A DNA stretch of 64,000 nt from Hygrophila difformis (GCA_030278955.1 JAOANR010000002.1:8297982-8361981), one strand, 5' to 3'; shown: positions 24,121 to 36,139, counted from the first letter of the stretch. Made by a program: numbers and translations. Notes: a model not told the origin generated them from the sequence alone.

Positions 24121-25232
24121 CATCGAGCAAAAACAGTAAACATTTTTATTTCATGGACGACATTAGAAAAAGGAGCTACTTCGGCCGAAAGCGGCGTCGA
24201 TAGTCCGGAATTACAATATACAAGGGAAATGTCCTAGTCTATGCAGGCATATACAAGGGAAAGGTCCTAAGAGAAGGAACTGGAGGATTATGTTAAATAA
24301 CCCAGCCTTGTACAATGCCGTCTAGATACATCGGTGGAACCAAAAGCGGTGGCGTGACCGCTTATTCCAGAATAGTAGCGCCGATTGACCCAACCACCGA
24401 GCCTCAATCTCTGGGAGCGCTAGAACGAATAGTACAACGTCCCAGAGGTAGAAGTCGAACTCAGGTCCAGCATCCCCAAGATCTCAGATAAGATGAGGAG
24501 GGGTACAACCGAGGCAAACAGCCAAGGCGGTGGAAGGAAAAGAAAATGGAGGAACCACTAAGAGAAGTGGGTTCCCCATTAGATAAGGTCCGACAGGATA
24601 TGCAACCGCAAAGTAGAAAAGAGCTCTGATTGCATAACCGTCGAAACCTTCATTTGGAAAAATAGTCAAAGATCCTCGTCCATACGAATATGGTGACAAG
24701 GACGTTAGCTGAACTCGTGCCGCATGGGCATAAGGTTTTTGTACCACATCTGGAGATCCTTGCATGAAGACATCAGTCAAACACCATGGGGGTACCGGGG
24801 ATAGAGGATCGAGTAAAGAAAGAGGAAAAACCATATTGTTATAAGGAAAGGAGAAGGAGTAATAGAAAGGAACCAGAGAGGCCGGGTATTTATAGATGGA
24901 GGATAAATACTCGGCAGAAGAAACGGTCAATATTAAAAGTTATTTATGGGAAGACGTTACAGCTGAGTCCCGATAAAGCTGCTACCATTCAGAAAATAGC
25001 CATAAAGAAGATCGAAAATCATGGAATCTCTAGTAAGATACATATCTTGTTGCAGAAGGAAAAAATACGAATCCAAAAGTACATACGTCGGCCAATACAA
25101 ATCCAAAAAAGGAATGGCCGACCACAGTTGGCACAAACAGCCGAAAAGAGACTAATAAATTCGTACCCACAATAACGAGTCAATACCAGTGTTCACAAAA
25201 TAATATCCTATATACAAGAAAAAGTGAGGTAG
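24121..25232. other. Non-coding spacer between Tat integrase and the antisense gene
   Basis: No recognisable domain on either strand. A 148-codon minus-strand frame at 24484-24930 exists but resembles nothing I know. Confidence 0.5.
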
Positions 25233-28200
25233 CTAGTGGTCCTCGCTATCGTCAAAATGCACATATTCATCCAGGCCTTGCAAAGCACCGATTTGAGGAT
25301 CAGTGGAAGGCGAAGGATCCACAGCCGGATTCGGATCCACAACAAAGGAAGGAGGATGGAGGACACTGCTAGATGAAGGACGATCAGTTGCCAAGTCAGC
25401 ATCAATAGGTCCAGAAGATGGCAAAGGATCGGACGATTGGAAGGGGACACCGGATTTCCCTGAGTAAAAAAAAAAGAAGAGAATGAAAAGCTGAGAATAT
25501 AAGGAACGAATATAGCACAAAAGAAAGGGAGAAAATACCTGTAGGAGCTTTCGAAGAGGAAGGGGCATCGTTGGACGGAGAAGCCTCAATCTCCGATGGA
25601 TCCAGAGGGAACATATCCGGCGGAGGAACAACGCAAGCAGTACTTTTAGCGCCAAGACTCTGGATAGCCGAATCAAGATGACTAACCAAGGAATGAGTGT
25701 CGGCCGATTTCTCTTGGAAGGTACCAAGAATATAATCATTAAAACTGGATCTCATGGCAAAATAAGAAGCATTCCGATGAGAATCCATGAGCTTTGCCTT
25801 GGGAGCTTCGGCTGATTGACGAAGGGATTTTATCGATCGCTTCAAGTTGGTCAATTCCCGTTTCGTTTCGTCCAGGGCCGATTTTAGCTCATGTTCTTTC
25901 CATTGGAGCCTGGCTATTTCTAAATGAGTCAAAGAGAGATCCTCTGCATACTTAAGTTCACGAGAATCCATTTCAGAATGAATGTCCATTTGAGCTCGAT
26001 TTTCAGCCGAATAATTATTGAATTCAGCTAGAGAAGAAGCCACAGCCTCCCGTTCGGCTGAGAGCTGATTCCGCATTACTAAATGGGCTCTGAGTTCTTG
26101 GTCCAAGGAAAGGACAGATTTAGTGATCGTTTGAAGGGTGGCATCAAGGTTCAAAGAAACCATCTCCTCGTGAAAATACTGATCGAGATGAGACAGAAGG
26201 AGGAGGATGGGTTTTGGATGAACAAATTCCTCGTCAGATTGCCTAGCTATCATATTGCATAACTGGCCTAAACAATCTCCAAGGTGGGCCGAAGGGTCTG
26301 ACGGAAGTGAAGATGAAGAAATAGGGGAGAAGAAGTCATCCAGCACGTGCCGGTCAGGGAATGGAGATGAGGGGACCTGAACGGTAGAAACATCTTCGGA
26401 GGTATCAGTCGAACCACCAATAATAGGGCCAAGAGGTTCCGAAGCAGCCAAAGACGACGATACAGCGGGATCCTTAACCAGTTGTTGAGGTTCGGCCGAT
26501 GAAGGATTGACAGGAGCAGCCGAACCCGGATCATTTGTCATTTGGGGCACAACATTAAGAGAATCCGCAACTATGGTCAGGACAAGAGGAATGGTGAACG
26601 ATGGTGGGGTAGCAGAGACCTGATAGAAGGAAGAAGGAATGATGATTAACTGGGAAGAGATATATATATATATATATATATAAATTAATTAACTCACCAT
26701 GAAACGAGTAGTAGGGATTCTGCCAAGCGGTGAGCGAGAAGAACGTTTCCGAGTTTTAGTAGAAGGAAGAGAACCAGCAAAAGGGGCCGAAGGAGGAGTG
26801 AGTCTCTTGCGTCCAGGGTCCAAAGATATAGGATGAAGGGCACCTATATTCGAAAGTTACAGTCGAATAAGTAATAGAAAAGTATATAATAAGGAAGAAT
26901 CAAGAAGAAACGTACCCAGACATGAAGGAGAAGGCATACTGAGGTCTCGCTGAGAAGAAGAGTCCGGCGAAGAAGAAGGATAAGAAGAGAAAGGCAGGAT
27001 GGGGGAGAAACCACTCCGCCGCAAGAGTGGGTTAAGGTGGGCACCAAAGAAGGTACGAGCAACGCCGTCCCACCAAAGCCGAAAAGGAGACGTGGAGAGT
27101 CCAACGCGAACGTGAAATTTCGGCACGTCAAAATCTATTAGACGCCGATGCCAGGTGGTACATTGTTTTCGACTAGAAAGAGGAGTAAGTCACTTATCAA
27201 CGCGATAAGCCTCTACTAAATCCTGGCCGAAACCAAACTGACGATTGACCAGGTGAGAATTGTAAATCTCGAAAGGAATGGCAGCGTTGGGGAGAGCCGT
27301 GGAACCATTAAAGATAGGACGAGGAAGGATGCATCGGTTCCAAATCTGAGCAAGAGCCAGAGGAAGAGGGGTTCCAAAAGGAGCAGTTGCAATCTCTTTG
27401 ACCCAGGCAAAATCGGCTCTCCGATAATGATAGTGAGAGAAGGCCTGATCAGCAGTTCGGCCTAAAGAATAGCTGATCCAGTGAGGAATCGACATGGCAG
27501 GAAGGGACGTCCCCATAAGATCGGGGCCAACAAAATGGTCCGGACGAATATCATGCGGAGGGAAACTCGAGACGTCACGAAAGTGCCAAACCAACCACAA
27601 GGGAAGAAACCATAGGGGGCCGCGAGCTTTATATGAGAAATCTTTCTCCCAACCTAAAACGGTAGCCGATATACCCGCATACAAATGGGCAAGAAAGAAA
27701 TCGGGCAACGGTAAAACTGTTTGGTTAAGAATTTCGAAGGCTAAAGAATATGTTTCAAGAAGAACTCCTTTGGAGGGGGTACACCAAAAGAACCATGTTA
27801 AGAAATACATCATGAAAGCAAGTGGCTCCTGAGCGTGAGGGGCAGGCAAAGAAGGGTCACTCTGGTGAGTAACAATCCAACCGTGGAAGGTGTTGTTAGA
27901 AGGAAAACCAGTGGTTTTTTTTTTGGGATGAGATTTGGATGCAAAGCCAAGGTTGTCCCCACGAACTGAAAGGCTCAAGAGGAGTTTAACGTCCTAAACG
28001 GTGGGAGTCATTATACCCCAAGGGAAACAGAAACAGTTTATAGTGGGATTCCAAAAACATAAAAGGGCCTGAATGGGACAGAGATCATTGGGAAAAGGCG
28101 CAGTACTAAGAAGGATTAAACGACGAATATATGCATCAGACCAGGACTTACGGCAATGGGGCTCGAGATGGTTATACCAAGCCAAATAGTCGGCTGAAGT

Positions 28201-28457
28201 CGAAGGCCAGTTAGCAAACGAAGGGGTAAAAAGTTGAGAAGAGAACCAGGGGGCATACAAGGGTATGGAACGATTTTCAAAAAGCGAGCAGTGCACTCGT
28301 CAATTTCTTCAGAGATACCTAACGGGCCGAGGGAATAGTAGCCTTCAGGAAGAAGACGAACCGCAGTATGAGAGGCAAACGAACTCTCAATCTTAAGAAT
28401 CTCAGACGAGGGAACAAGAATGGAACGAGGATCCATCGAAGAAAGAAAGAAGAACAT
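25233..28457 (-). pseudogene. Antisense four-exon gene in the Tat element: plant mobile domain (PMD) plus coiled coil
   Basis: Exons on the minus strand: 26916-28457, 26698-26843, 25539-26619 and 25233-25459, with GT-AG introns 26844-26915, 26620-26697 and 25460-25538. All phases agree, down to the stop after DDSEDH. Exon 1 is PMD-like: FANWPSTSADYLAWYNHLEP, PIQALLCFWNPTINCFCFPW-GIMTPTV, HAQEPLAFMMYFLTWFFW, LLETYSLAFEILNQ, AHLYAGISATVLG and ARGPLWFLPLWLVWHF. Exon 2 holds a basic KTRKRSSRS nuclear-signal-like stretch. Exon 3 is acidic, Ser/Pro-rich and then a long coiled coil (LDQELRAHL...LQWKEHELKSALDETKRELTNL). Defects are two in-frame stops (TAG at about 28007, TGA at about 27190) and one frameshift near 28260. 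PMD proteins of plants act in gene silencing and genome stability; a role for this copy is inference. Confidence 0.82.
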
Positions 28458-28626
28458 GGAGGAGGAGAGGAATGTGAAAGAGCAGGGGGAGAGATGGTTT
28501 TTCTCTGAGGAAGGAAGGCTACATGAGTAAGGGTAATGATGGCCGAATTTCTCAGGAAGAAGTGATAACCGTCAAACAGCAACGTTGAGAAAATTACTTG
28601 GGCTTTTTCCAAGTTGGAAATTCACC

Positions 28627-28643
28627 CAAGTAAGGAGGGCATC
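28627..28643 (+). promoter_or_regulatory. Possible polypurine tract of the Tat element
   Basis: AAGTAAGGAGGGCATC directly precedes the 3' LTR. It is purine-rich and correctly placed for plus-strand priming, but short. Confidence 0.5.
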
Positions 28644-29313
28644 TGTTGTGGCCATCAAGATAGTGGGTCGTAAAGGGATACTTGGGCCAGATAAATTGGG
28701 CCAGGAAGAGTTTGCAAGGGTGTTGACTGCAGAGATGATAGGGCCGAGAAGCTAATAATCAAGGATGGACGATTAGGGCCAGATTAAGTCCATAAGAATA
28801 GGAGCTCCTAAAGGCAAGAGTGATGGGCCGAAGTTAAGTGAAGACAACCGATAAGGGGAGAGCAAAAATCGGCTAATAAGGTCAGCCAGGGAGCGGTTAC
28901 CAGAGCTCCGGCTATAAATAGGGGATGCCATGCTCATAATCAAGAGAGACCAATCCACTCCAAAATTCCTTTATGCAAATTTTAATTCTTTGTATCTTTA
29001 CTGCTTTCTTTACAACTTTCCTAGACTCTAGCTTAGTGATTAGCGGTTACTTTTTCCAAGTCCACCATTGTTTCTCAACAACTGGTAGTTTGGGACCATT
29101 TTTCCCGGTTAATCAGCCGTTGTTTCCTAACAACTGGTAGATTTTTCATTGTATCCATTTTGCCATTGCAATTTTAGTGAATTCAGTCAAGTTATGGTGT
29201 ATTAAGTCAAGTTTGGGCGCATTATCATAATCTTGGACCCATAATCGGTTTGATCTTTTTCCGATAGCCTCCGTTGAGGAGAAAAAGGTCCTTGGCTCGA
29301 CGCTAGCCAAACA
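28644..29313 (+). repeat. 3' LTR of the Tat element
   Basis: 670 bp, starts TGTTGTGG and ends CCAAACA, with TATAAATA at 28913-28920. The target duplication GGACT follows at 29314-29318. Confidence 0.93.
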
Positions 29314-29318
29314 GGACT

Positions 29319-30494
29319 TAACTACTTAGGCTAAGTCCTCATCCCTTACTTGATATTGAATGATATTTACAATTAAAAAATAATAATAAATAGGTTTTTT
29401 TTTTTAATACATATGTAAACAATATTGTATGATGTAGGAATCTTAAATTAAATAATTTGGTGACATCTTCATTCAATATCTTTGACTGCAAATAGGTTTT
29501 GGCTGTTCAAGTCAGACACGATCACGTGTCGCTCCAGTTTGCGTTGACAAATTGTATTTGGACTCTTCTTTGATTTTAGGAGCTTTTATTGTTCGAATTT
29601 CAATTTTAAAAAAAAAGGAAAAAGAAAAAGAATTATCTGTGCTCGCCTGCTCGGACCCTCGTCAAAATACTTTTAAAAAACATTAAAAAAATTGTTAGTG
29701 CATGTATATATTTGTGATATATTTAATTAGTATAAAGTGATATATACTCTGTAAAATATACTACGTATTTATTAAATTTAATCAACGAATTTGAAATTAA
29801 ATCTTTTTTGTTGTTATTTACTATTAGCTTTGACATAATATCATCATAACTATAAAAGAATAAAAAAAAAATTTGACTTCAAATGGGATTTTATTAAATT
29901 ATTATAATTGCATAATTTTAGAATATACTTCTATTATGTATAATTGATATAACAGCTGTTAAAATAATGCTACAAGTAATTAGGTGCATTTGCCAAAATA
30001 TTTGGAAGGCGATAGGTTGATATAGTTTGGTGATCTGGCATGAGATATGTGTACCTGCCAAGTTTATTAAGTATTGATTTGTGATTAGGCATGTTTGTTG
30101 AATGTGTTGCAACAATTAATACTTTTGTTTAATGTCTAAAAGAAACAAATGGATCGTGTATTTGAGAGTGTTTACTTTATTGATTAATCGATTTTGAGTT
30201 GTGATAGCTTGGCTACCTTAGGTTGGGATGCCACCTTGAATCTTGATAGATGTTGGCTTGTTGCATAGTTACATTCGATGTGTTGTGTTTATTCAATCTA
30301 CTCCATTTATTGTTATTTTAATTTCATGAGTAATGCAATCAAAGTGTGAATCATATGGATTTTTTTTTTTTTTTTTTTTTTTTTGTCTTTTCAGAAGAAG
30401 TAGAGGGCCGGAGTTATTTTATTTATATGGATATTCTTTCATCCGTATTCGTCGTTGAGTGCTCGCGGCATTGAATACAATGGAGTACAAAATA
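29319..30494. other. AT-rich spacer, no gene
   Basis: No gene is seen. A T run of about 26 bases lies at 30359-30384. AGGACTTAACTACTTAGGC-TAAGTCCT at 29313-29340 is palindromic at the Tat right junction. Confidence 0.5.
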
Positions 30495-30496
30495 TA

Positions 30497-30766
30497 TTCC
30501 CTCCGTTTTTTTTTAAGAGTTACGTTTTGACTTTTTTACTATTCATTGTAACTCTTTGACTTCTATTTTTATTATAGTTATAGAAGACAAAATATATATA
30601 TAGCCAAGTGAGATCTTGTTGGATTCATCTCATTTTATAGTTTTTAAATGTTAAATTTTTAGAATTTTTACTTGTACCGAATTTGAGTTATGAATCGTTG
30701 AAAATGTGTATTGGCATACGTGAAATGAGAAGTGTAAGATTTTTTTTTTTTATTTAAAGGAGGAAG
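30497..30766. mobile_element. Stowaway-type MITE
   Basis: TA flanks (30495-30496 and 30767-30768), left end TTCCCTCCG, right end AAAGGAGGAAG. The interior is AT-rich and resembles the 13947-14203 copy in style (ACTATTCATTG..., TTTATAGTTTTTAAAT). Confidence 0.65.
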
Positions 30767-31550
30767 TACTAAATATTCGAATTGGTTTAGATGCTGGAGT
30801 AATTTTTGGCCCTTAGATTAGATTGGACGGATGTGATCTTTTAAGAGTATTTTTGCAAATAAATGTCAAAATTTATATTATAATAAAAATATTGACATTC
30901 TGTCTTGGCATAAGTTATGGTGTGGAGGCCATATCTCTTGACATGAAGAGGTTAATATGAACCATTGATGAGAAATTGAATTTAATGGTTGAGATTAATG
31001 CAAATGGTAGTCTTGTAATTTCAATAAGATTGAATGATCTTCATTCATATCTCATTCTTTATTCTCACTCTTCTCCGATCCTTCATACCTGCTATTCTTA
31101 TGTTTGGAATTTTTTAAATCTGATAGGATATTTAGATTATTTTCATCGAATAGGTAGATCTTCATATAAAGATTGTCAAAATCCGAGTTCATTTGAGAAA
31201 GTTATAGCCATTTGAAGTTCATTGCGATTTTCAATAACATAGCATTTACATTTTAGCGACGTAGGCTTTGCAATTCAGCGACATAACATATGTATTTCAG
31301 CGACAGAGCCTATACAACAAAGTGTATGTGACAAACTAACATTCACATTGATTGCACCATAACTATACCCTTCTGTCTTACCTATATGCACATTTTGTTT
31401 TGTTTTGTGGTAGAAGTATATAACATTCTGTCATTTTGTTTCGTCAAAAATAAATTTTATTATGTTTTAAATATGTACATATTCTATTTTCTTAGACAGA
31501 ATTAACATTATGTCTAAATTTTAAATAATTGTAAGTATTGCCAAACACAT
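30767..31550. other. AT-rich spacer with repeated TTCAGCGACA words
   Basis: No gene is supported. At 31253-31310 the word (A/T)(T/C)AGCGACRTA occurs three times at 26-29 bp spacing. Confidence 0.45.
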
Positions 31551-31697
31551 TTGGCCTGAGTGGTATATGGGGCTCTGACAACTTAAGCAATGGTCTCGAG
31601 TTCGAGCATTTGTGTATACAAAATTCTGCTTTGGGAGATGCAACCCTTCAATGCCCACCATATCTTCGAGGATACCCGGTTGCACGCCAAAAAATAA
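31551..31697 (+). mobile_element. tRNA-derived SINE (family 2), plus-strand copy
   Basis: A tRNA-like head GGCCTGAGTGGTATATGGGG (A box) and GGTCTCGAGTTCGAGC (B box) is followed by TTTGTGTATACAAAATTCTGC and a body ending in CGCCAAAAAATAATTT. It is the same family as 12805-12960 and 31820-31975. Its target duplication is not clear. Confidence 0.75.
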
Positions 31698-31819
31698 TTT
31701 CAAGTATTACACATGTGAAATAGTTAAAAGGTAAAATTAAATACTATATATTGTATTTTAAATATATATACATTTTGTTTGGTTGTATACAATATCCTGT
31801 TTTATAACAGGTGAATATC

Positions 31820-31975
31820 ATGGTATCCTCAAGCATTATTGGATCCAAGACTAATTCCTCGAGGATCGGGTGGGCATTGAAGGGTTGCCTCTCCCAAAGC
31901 AGAATTCTGTATACACAAAGGCTCGAACCCGAGACCTTTGCTTAAACTGCCAGAGCCCCATACCACTCAGGCCCA
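31820..31975 (-). mobile_element. tRNA-derived SINE (family 2), minus-strand copy
   Basis: Reverse complement of the same family with the complete head (GGCCTGAGTGGTATGGGGCT read on the minus strand). A 9-bp direct repeat GTTTTATAA at 31799-31807 and 31985-31993 may be the target duplication. The two opposed copies at 31.6 and 31.9 kb form a large inverted repeat. Confidence 0.75.
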
Positions 31976-32235
31976 TACACAAAGGTTTTATAATAAAGTA
32001 AAATCATTATTAGGCAAATTAATCATTTACCTTTATACTAAACTAGTATTACCCCAGCCCGAATGGGCTGGGATATGATAACGATGAATTAATATAGTTT
32101 GAATGATAAAATATTGAATTTTAACATTTGTATGTTGATTCAACAATAATTATATATGAAATATCAATTGTTCAAATATAACCAAATTGTTATTATCACT
32201 AGCTAGCTCCTGTGCAGATGAAGTAGTTCCATGGT

Positions 32236-33022
32236 TGTTGAAACTACGCTAGAATGACCTGAACAGTTACTGTCAGTTTTGTGCGACAGTTACCTGATCT
32301 GTGCATGCATTCCAACCGACCTAGGCATATCTAATCTGTATCTCTGAGTCTATATACTTGCGATTAGGTTCCCTGTAATTAATAGAATCATTATCGAGTA
32401 GTATTTTACACTTTTACACATTTTACACACACTTTGAGTCGGTTATTCTCTCCAAGACTTGATCGTTCTATTCTTTGAGAGAGTTAGGAAATTCCTTGTA
32501 TTCATACTGCATTTTGAAGATCATTCTATACACATAAGGTCTGAATTACAGTGATTCAACAAGTGTTCTTGTTGGATAAATCTTCTCTACAACACCCGAT
32601 TGAAGAGGCTTTTGTGGAAGCGCTCAAACGTTGAAGGATATGGATTCAGGAGGACTTCTATGCTGAGATGCCATGGTTCTTGAAGCCTGAACAACCAGAG
32701 AATTCAAATTGGATAGGATCGTCCGGAGACTGAGTTGTGGGGGAGTTCCGACTACAGTCTGTTCTCAAACAGGGAAGTGTTGCATTAGAGTTTGAATTGG
32801 TTGTTTTTGAGTCTTCTAGGTCTAGGATTTCTTGAGTATTAGTATAAGTCACCTTGATTGGAATCCCCCAGACGTAGATCCGTTGGATCAAACTGGGTCA
32901 CCAAATTCTTGTGTTTTTACTTTCCGCTGAACACTCTGTGCACACACCACTCGTTATTCGGTAGTTTAGACGATCACTCGACAACGTGCTTAATACAAGA
33001 TTTCAGTAATCTGGGACCATCA
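32236..33022 (+). repeat. Putative 5' LTR of the Copia element
   Basis: The right end is fixed by the primer site that follows. The left end (TGTTGAAACTACGC) is my best guess, because no 3' LTR is available for comparison. A TATA-like TCTATATAC lies at about 32350. Confidence 0.5.
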
Positions 33023-33024
33023 AT

Positions 33025-33036
33025 TGGTATCAGAGC
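33025..33036 (+). promoter_or_regulatory. Primer binding site (initiator tRNA-Met) of the Copia element
   Basis: TGGTATCAGAGC is the standard plant Copia primer site complementary to the 3' end of initiator tRNA-Met, located just after the LTR end CATCA. Confidence 0.9.
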
Positions 33037-33082
33037 GGCAGACTCTGACGTATTAGAGGCGATTTGAAGAAATCTTGGAAAG

Positions 33083-34060
33083 ATGAATAGAGAAGGCGCA
33101 TCACTTTCAAAACCACCTTTGTTCGATGGCACTAACTACAGATATTGGAGAACTCGGATGAAGATTCATCTGATGGCCCTTGGAGATGAAGTATGGGACA
33201 CAGTCGAGACAGCCTGGCAACCACCAACTCGACCACAGACTACTCCAGCAGGTTCTACAGACCCACCTGGTAGTCGGCCAGCAACCAAGGCTGAATATAC
33301 TCAAGCTGAAAAAGATGCCAAGAAAGGAAACTACACATCCCTAAATGCGATTTTCAGTGCTGTGGACGAGACGCAGTTCCAATTGGTCACCAACCACACG
33401 TTAGCTCACGATGCTTGGCAAACTCTAGAGATGATGTACGATGGTTCTGAAGATGTTCGAGCTACCAAGTTACAACGAGTTGAGACCATGTTCGAGAATC
33501 TGAAAATGAAAAAGGACGAATCGATCTCCACTTATTACGGGAGGTTCAAAGACATTGTAAATCAAGCCTATTCCTTGGGATTGATTTATGATAATAAAAA
33601 ACTAGTTCGAAAGATGTCGAGGACTCTCACCAAGAAGTATGCTCCGAAGGTTGCTACATTGGAAGAATTGGATAAGTTGAACACTATTACATTGGATGGT
33701 CTAGTGGGAATTCTTCAAACCTATGAAATGAACCATCTCGAAGAAAAGTCATCAAGGAACATTGCCCTTAATGTGGAAGAAGACTCTGGAAACTCTTCTG
33801 AAGATGATGTATCTTACATTTCCAGAAAAGTGGCAAAGATGTTGCAAGACAGACGTGCAAAGCAGTCTACAAACAACAAGGTCGCAGTTCAACCGACGTT
33901 CAGACGGCGGACAAACAACCTCGCAGGGATTTCAAAAGAAAGGATAGCAGCAAAGCTGATCGTTCCAACAACAACAAGAAAGACTATGACAAGCCGGACA
34001 AGTTTGCCTCGGTGATCTGCTATGAATGTGGAGGCAAATGACATGTTTGATCTGAATGTG
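33083..34060 (+). pseudogene. Copia gag, frameshifted, with two stops in the zinc knuckle
   Basis: ATG 33083 opens MNREGASLSKPPLFDG. The core LAHDAWQTLEMMYDGSEDVR and ENLKMKKDESISTYYGRFKDI is the gag (UBN2-type) domain. The initial frame ends at 34015; a shift near 33900 leads to the CCHC knuckle frame (ICYECGGK), where TGA codons occur at 34039-34041 and 34048-34050. Both stops could come from C-to-T change at CG in an Arg codon. Confidence 0.88.
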
Positions 34061-34080
34061 CCACAGCCAAAAGGAAGGAA

Positions 34081-35997
34081 ATGAGAGAAAAGAAGGCACT
34101 GCAGGCTACTCTAGGTGATCGTGACGATGACGGAACTACTGAAGGTCATATTTCAGATTCTGATGAAGTCGTTGCATTCACTCTAAGAGAAACAAGCCCT
34201 ACTATAAAAGGTATTGTCAAGTCAATATATTTTTCACCTAACAATAATGCTTATGATTCAGGTGAAAGCGATGATGATGAGTATGATCAACTACTTGCTG
34301 ACTACAATGAGCCCAAAGAGGATTTTGAGCTTGCTGTTCAGGAAAACAAGAAGTTGTTAGGACAATTGGCAGACGTCGGAATTGCTTATGATCTTGAGGT
34401 TGAGAAGAATGAAGACTTGCAAAAGGAGAACAATACTTTTAAAGGCAGGATTCATGACATGGAGAAAGAGCTTGATGATCTCAAAGCAAAGAACAATGAA
34501 CTTCAAAAAGTATCTAAAGGTAAAAATCAACTTGATGAAGTTTTATCTTTGGGAAAACATGTTGGAGATCAAACAGGTTTAGGCTATAAGAAGCAAAACA
34601 CTCCTAGCAAAACAAAATTTACAAGTGGAGGCTTCCTCACTTCAACTACTGATGCACCACTTGAAGAGTTAGTCGGAGAGTCGTCTAAACGACGGAAAGA
34701 TTGCCTGTACTGCAATTTGCCTGGACACACTGCTGAAACATGCATGCGGATTCTAAGAGATCTAATGAACGGAAGACTAGTCGTATGGCCTGATCAAGAG
34801 CTTCGAAAGAAATTCAAAATGCAGAAGGTATGGATACCTAAAGGTAAAACTAATAATGAAGATTCTGCTTGTTTTGTAGTTCTTTCGGTGCAGGAACAAC
34901 ATCGAAATATTTTTGATTCGGGATGTTCAAGGCATATGACGGGAAGAAAAGATGTCTTAAAGGACTTTACTGAGAATGATTGCGGAGCCGTCATGTATGG
35001 TGATGGTACTCGAAGCAAAATTATGGGTTATGGTAAATCTAAGGATAATACTCTTTCTAAACTTTCTAGAATTTACTATTTCAATGGTCTTACTACTAAC
35101 CTTATCTCTATTAGTCAACTTTGTGATGAAGATCTAGTGGTTAAGTTTACTAAAGACATGTGCATAGTTTATAATGATCAAAAGGAGATTATCATGATGG
35201 GAGGCCGTAGCAAGAATAATTGTTATACCTTGAAAGATCAGATTCCACAGATTCTACTGACCAAGGATGATCAAACTACTCTATGGCATAAGAGACTTGG
35301 ACACCTTAATTTTCAGTCACTGCATAAGCTGAGTAACTCAAATGCTGTTCGCGGGTTGCCGCAACTACAGAAGAACGACCAAACCATCTGCAGAGATTGC
35401 GCCAAAGGAAAGCAAACCAGATCGAGACATAAGAAGACTGATGAGATTAAAACAAAAGAATGCCTTGACCTGATTCATATGGATCTTATGGGTCCAACCG
35501 AAGTGGAGAGCTTAAATGGTAAAAGGTACATTTTAGTATGTGTTGATGAATTCTCTAGATATTGTTGGGTTTTCTTTCTTAGGTCAAAAGATGAGACTTT
35601 TGAGTACTTTGAGGCTCTGAGTAAGAGACTCATGAATGAGAAGCAAAGGAAGATTGCACGAATCCGAACCGATCATGGCAAGGAATTCGAGAACCAGTCG
35701 TTCGATCGTTATTGTGACGACCATGGAATCACTCATGAGTACTCAGCTCCTAAAACACCACAGCAAAATGGTGTTGCTGAAAGGAAGAACCGAATATTAC
35801 AAGAGATGGCAAGATCAATGCTTCATACCAGCTCTATGAGCAAAAGTTTTTGGGCGGAAGCTATTAACACAGCCTGTCACATCATCAACCGAGTACTGTT
35901 GAGACCACACTCCAACTGCACATCTTACCAACTTTGGAACGGTAAAACTCCTACGGTAAAATACTTTCATGTTTTGGTTGCAAATGCTATGTTTTGA
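34081..35997 (+). pseudogene. Copia pol: protease and integrase
   Basis: 638 open codons. In order: an acidic coiled-coil linker; a second knuckle-like CLYCNLPGHTAETC; the protease core IFDSGCSRHMTGRKD (DSG); the pre-integrase zinc finger LWHKRLGHLNFQSLHKLSN...CRDCAKGKQ; the integrase core with IHMDLMGP, RTDHGKEFEN and PQQNGVAERKNR (D, D, E). The frame breaks at the 91-bp duplication that starts at 35957. Confidence 0.93.
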
Positions 35998-36139
35998 AGG
36001 ATAGAAATCAATTGCATAAGTTTGATTATAAATCATGATATGGATATTAAAATACTTTCATGTTTTTGGTTGCAAATGCTATGTTTTGAAGGATAGAAAT
36101 CAATTGCATAAGTTTGATTATAAATCATGATATGGATAT
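35957..36139 (+). repeat. 91-bp tandem duplication inside Copia pol
   Basis: Unit 1 (35957-36047) and unit 2 (36048-36139) are identical except for one added T in unit 2. Each contains TACTTTCATG...GCAAATGCTATG and ends GATATGGATAT. 91 is not a multiple of 3, so the duplication breaks the frame. Confidence 0.95.

Larger units (their letters stand above)
16702..29313 (+). mobile_element. Complete, decayed Ty3/gypsy retrotransposon of the Tat lineage with antisense cargo gene
   Basis: Two LTRs (683 and 670 bp) begin TGTTGTGG and end CCAAACA. The 5-bp target duplication GGACT lies at 16697-16701 and 29314-29318. Total length is 12,612 bp. Internal order in sense: gag, protease, reverse transcriptase, RNase H, a second RNase H domain, integrase. 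The second RNase H, the large size and the extra antisense ORF after pol place it in the Tat/Ogre group. Gag-pol carries many stops and frameshifts, so the element is dead on its own. Confidence 0.93.

Noticed and set aside
24484..24930. 148-codon minus-strand frame in the Tat spacer
   Set aside because: No recognisable motif, no linked exons, and not separable from chance.
27253..27832. Plus-strand frames opposite the PMD gene
   Set aside because: Shadows of the antisense gene; no domain and poor composition.
31551..31620. tRNA gene
   Set aside because: A and B boxes are present, but no full cloverleaf can be drawn and the sequence continues into a SINE body.
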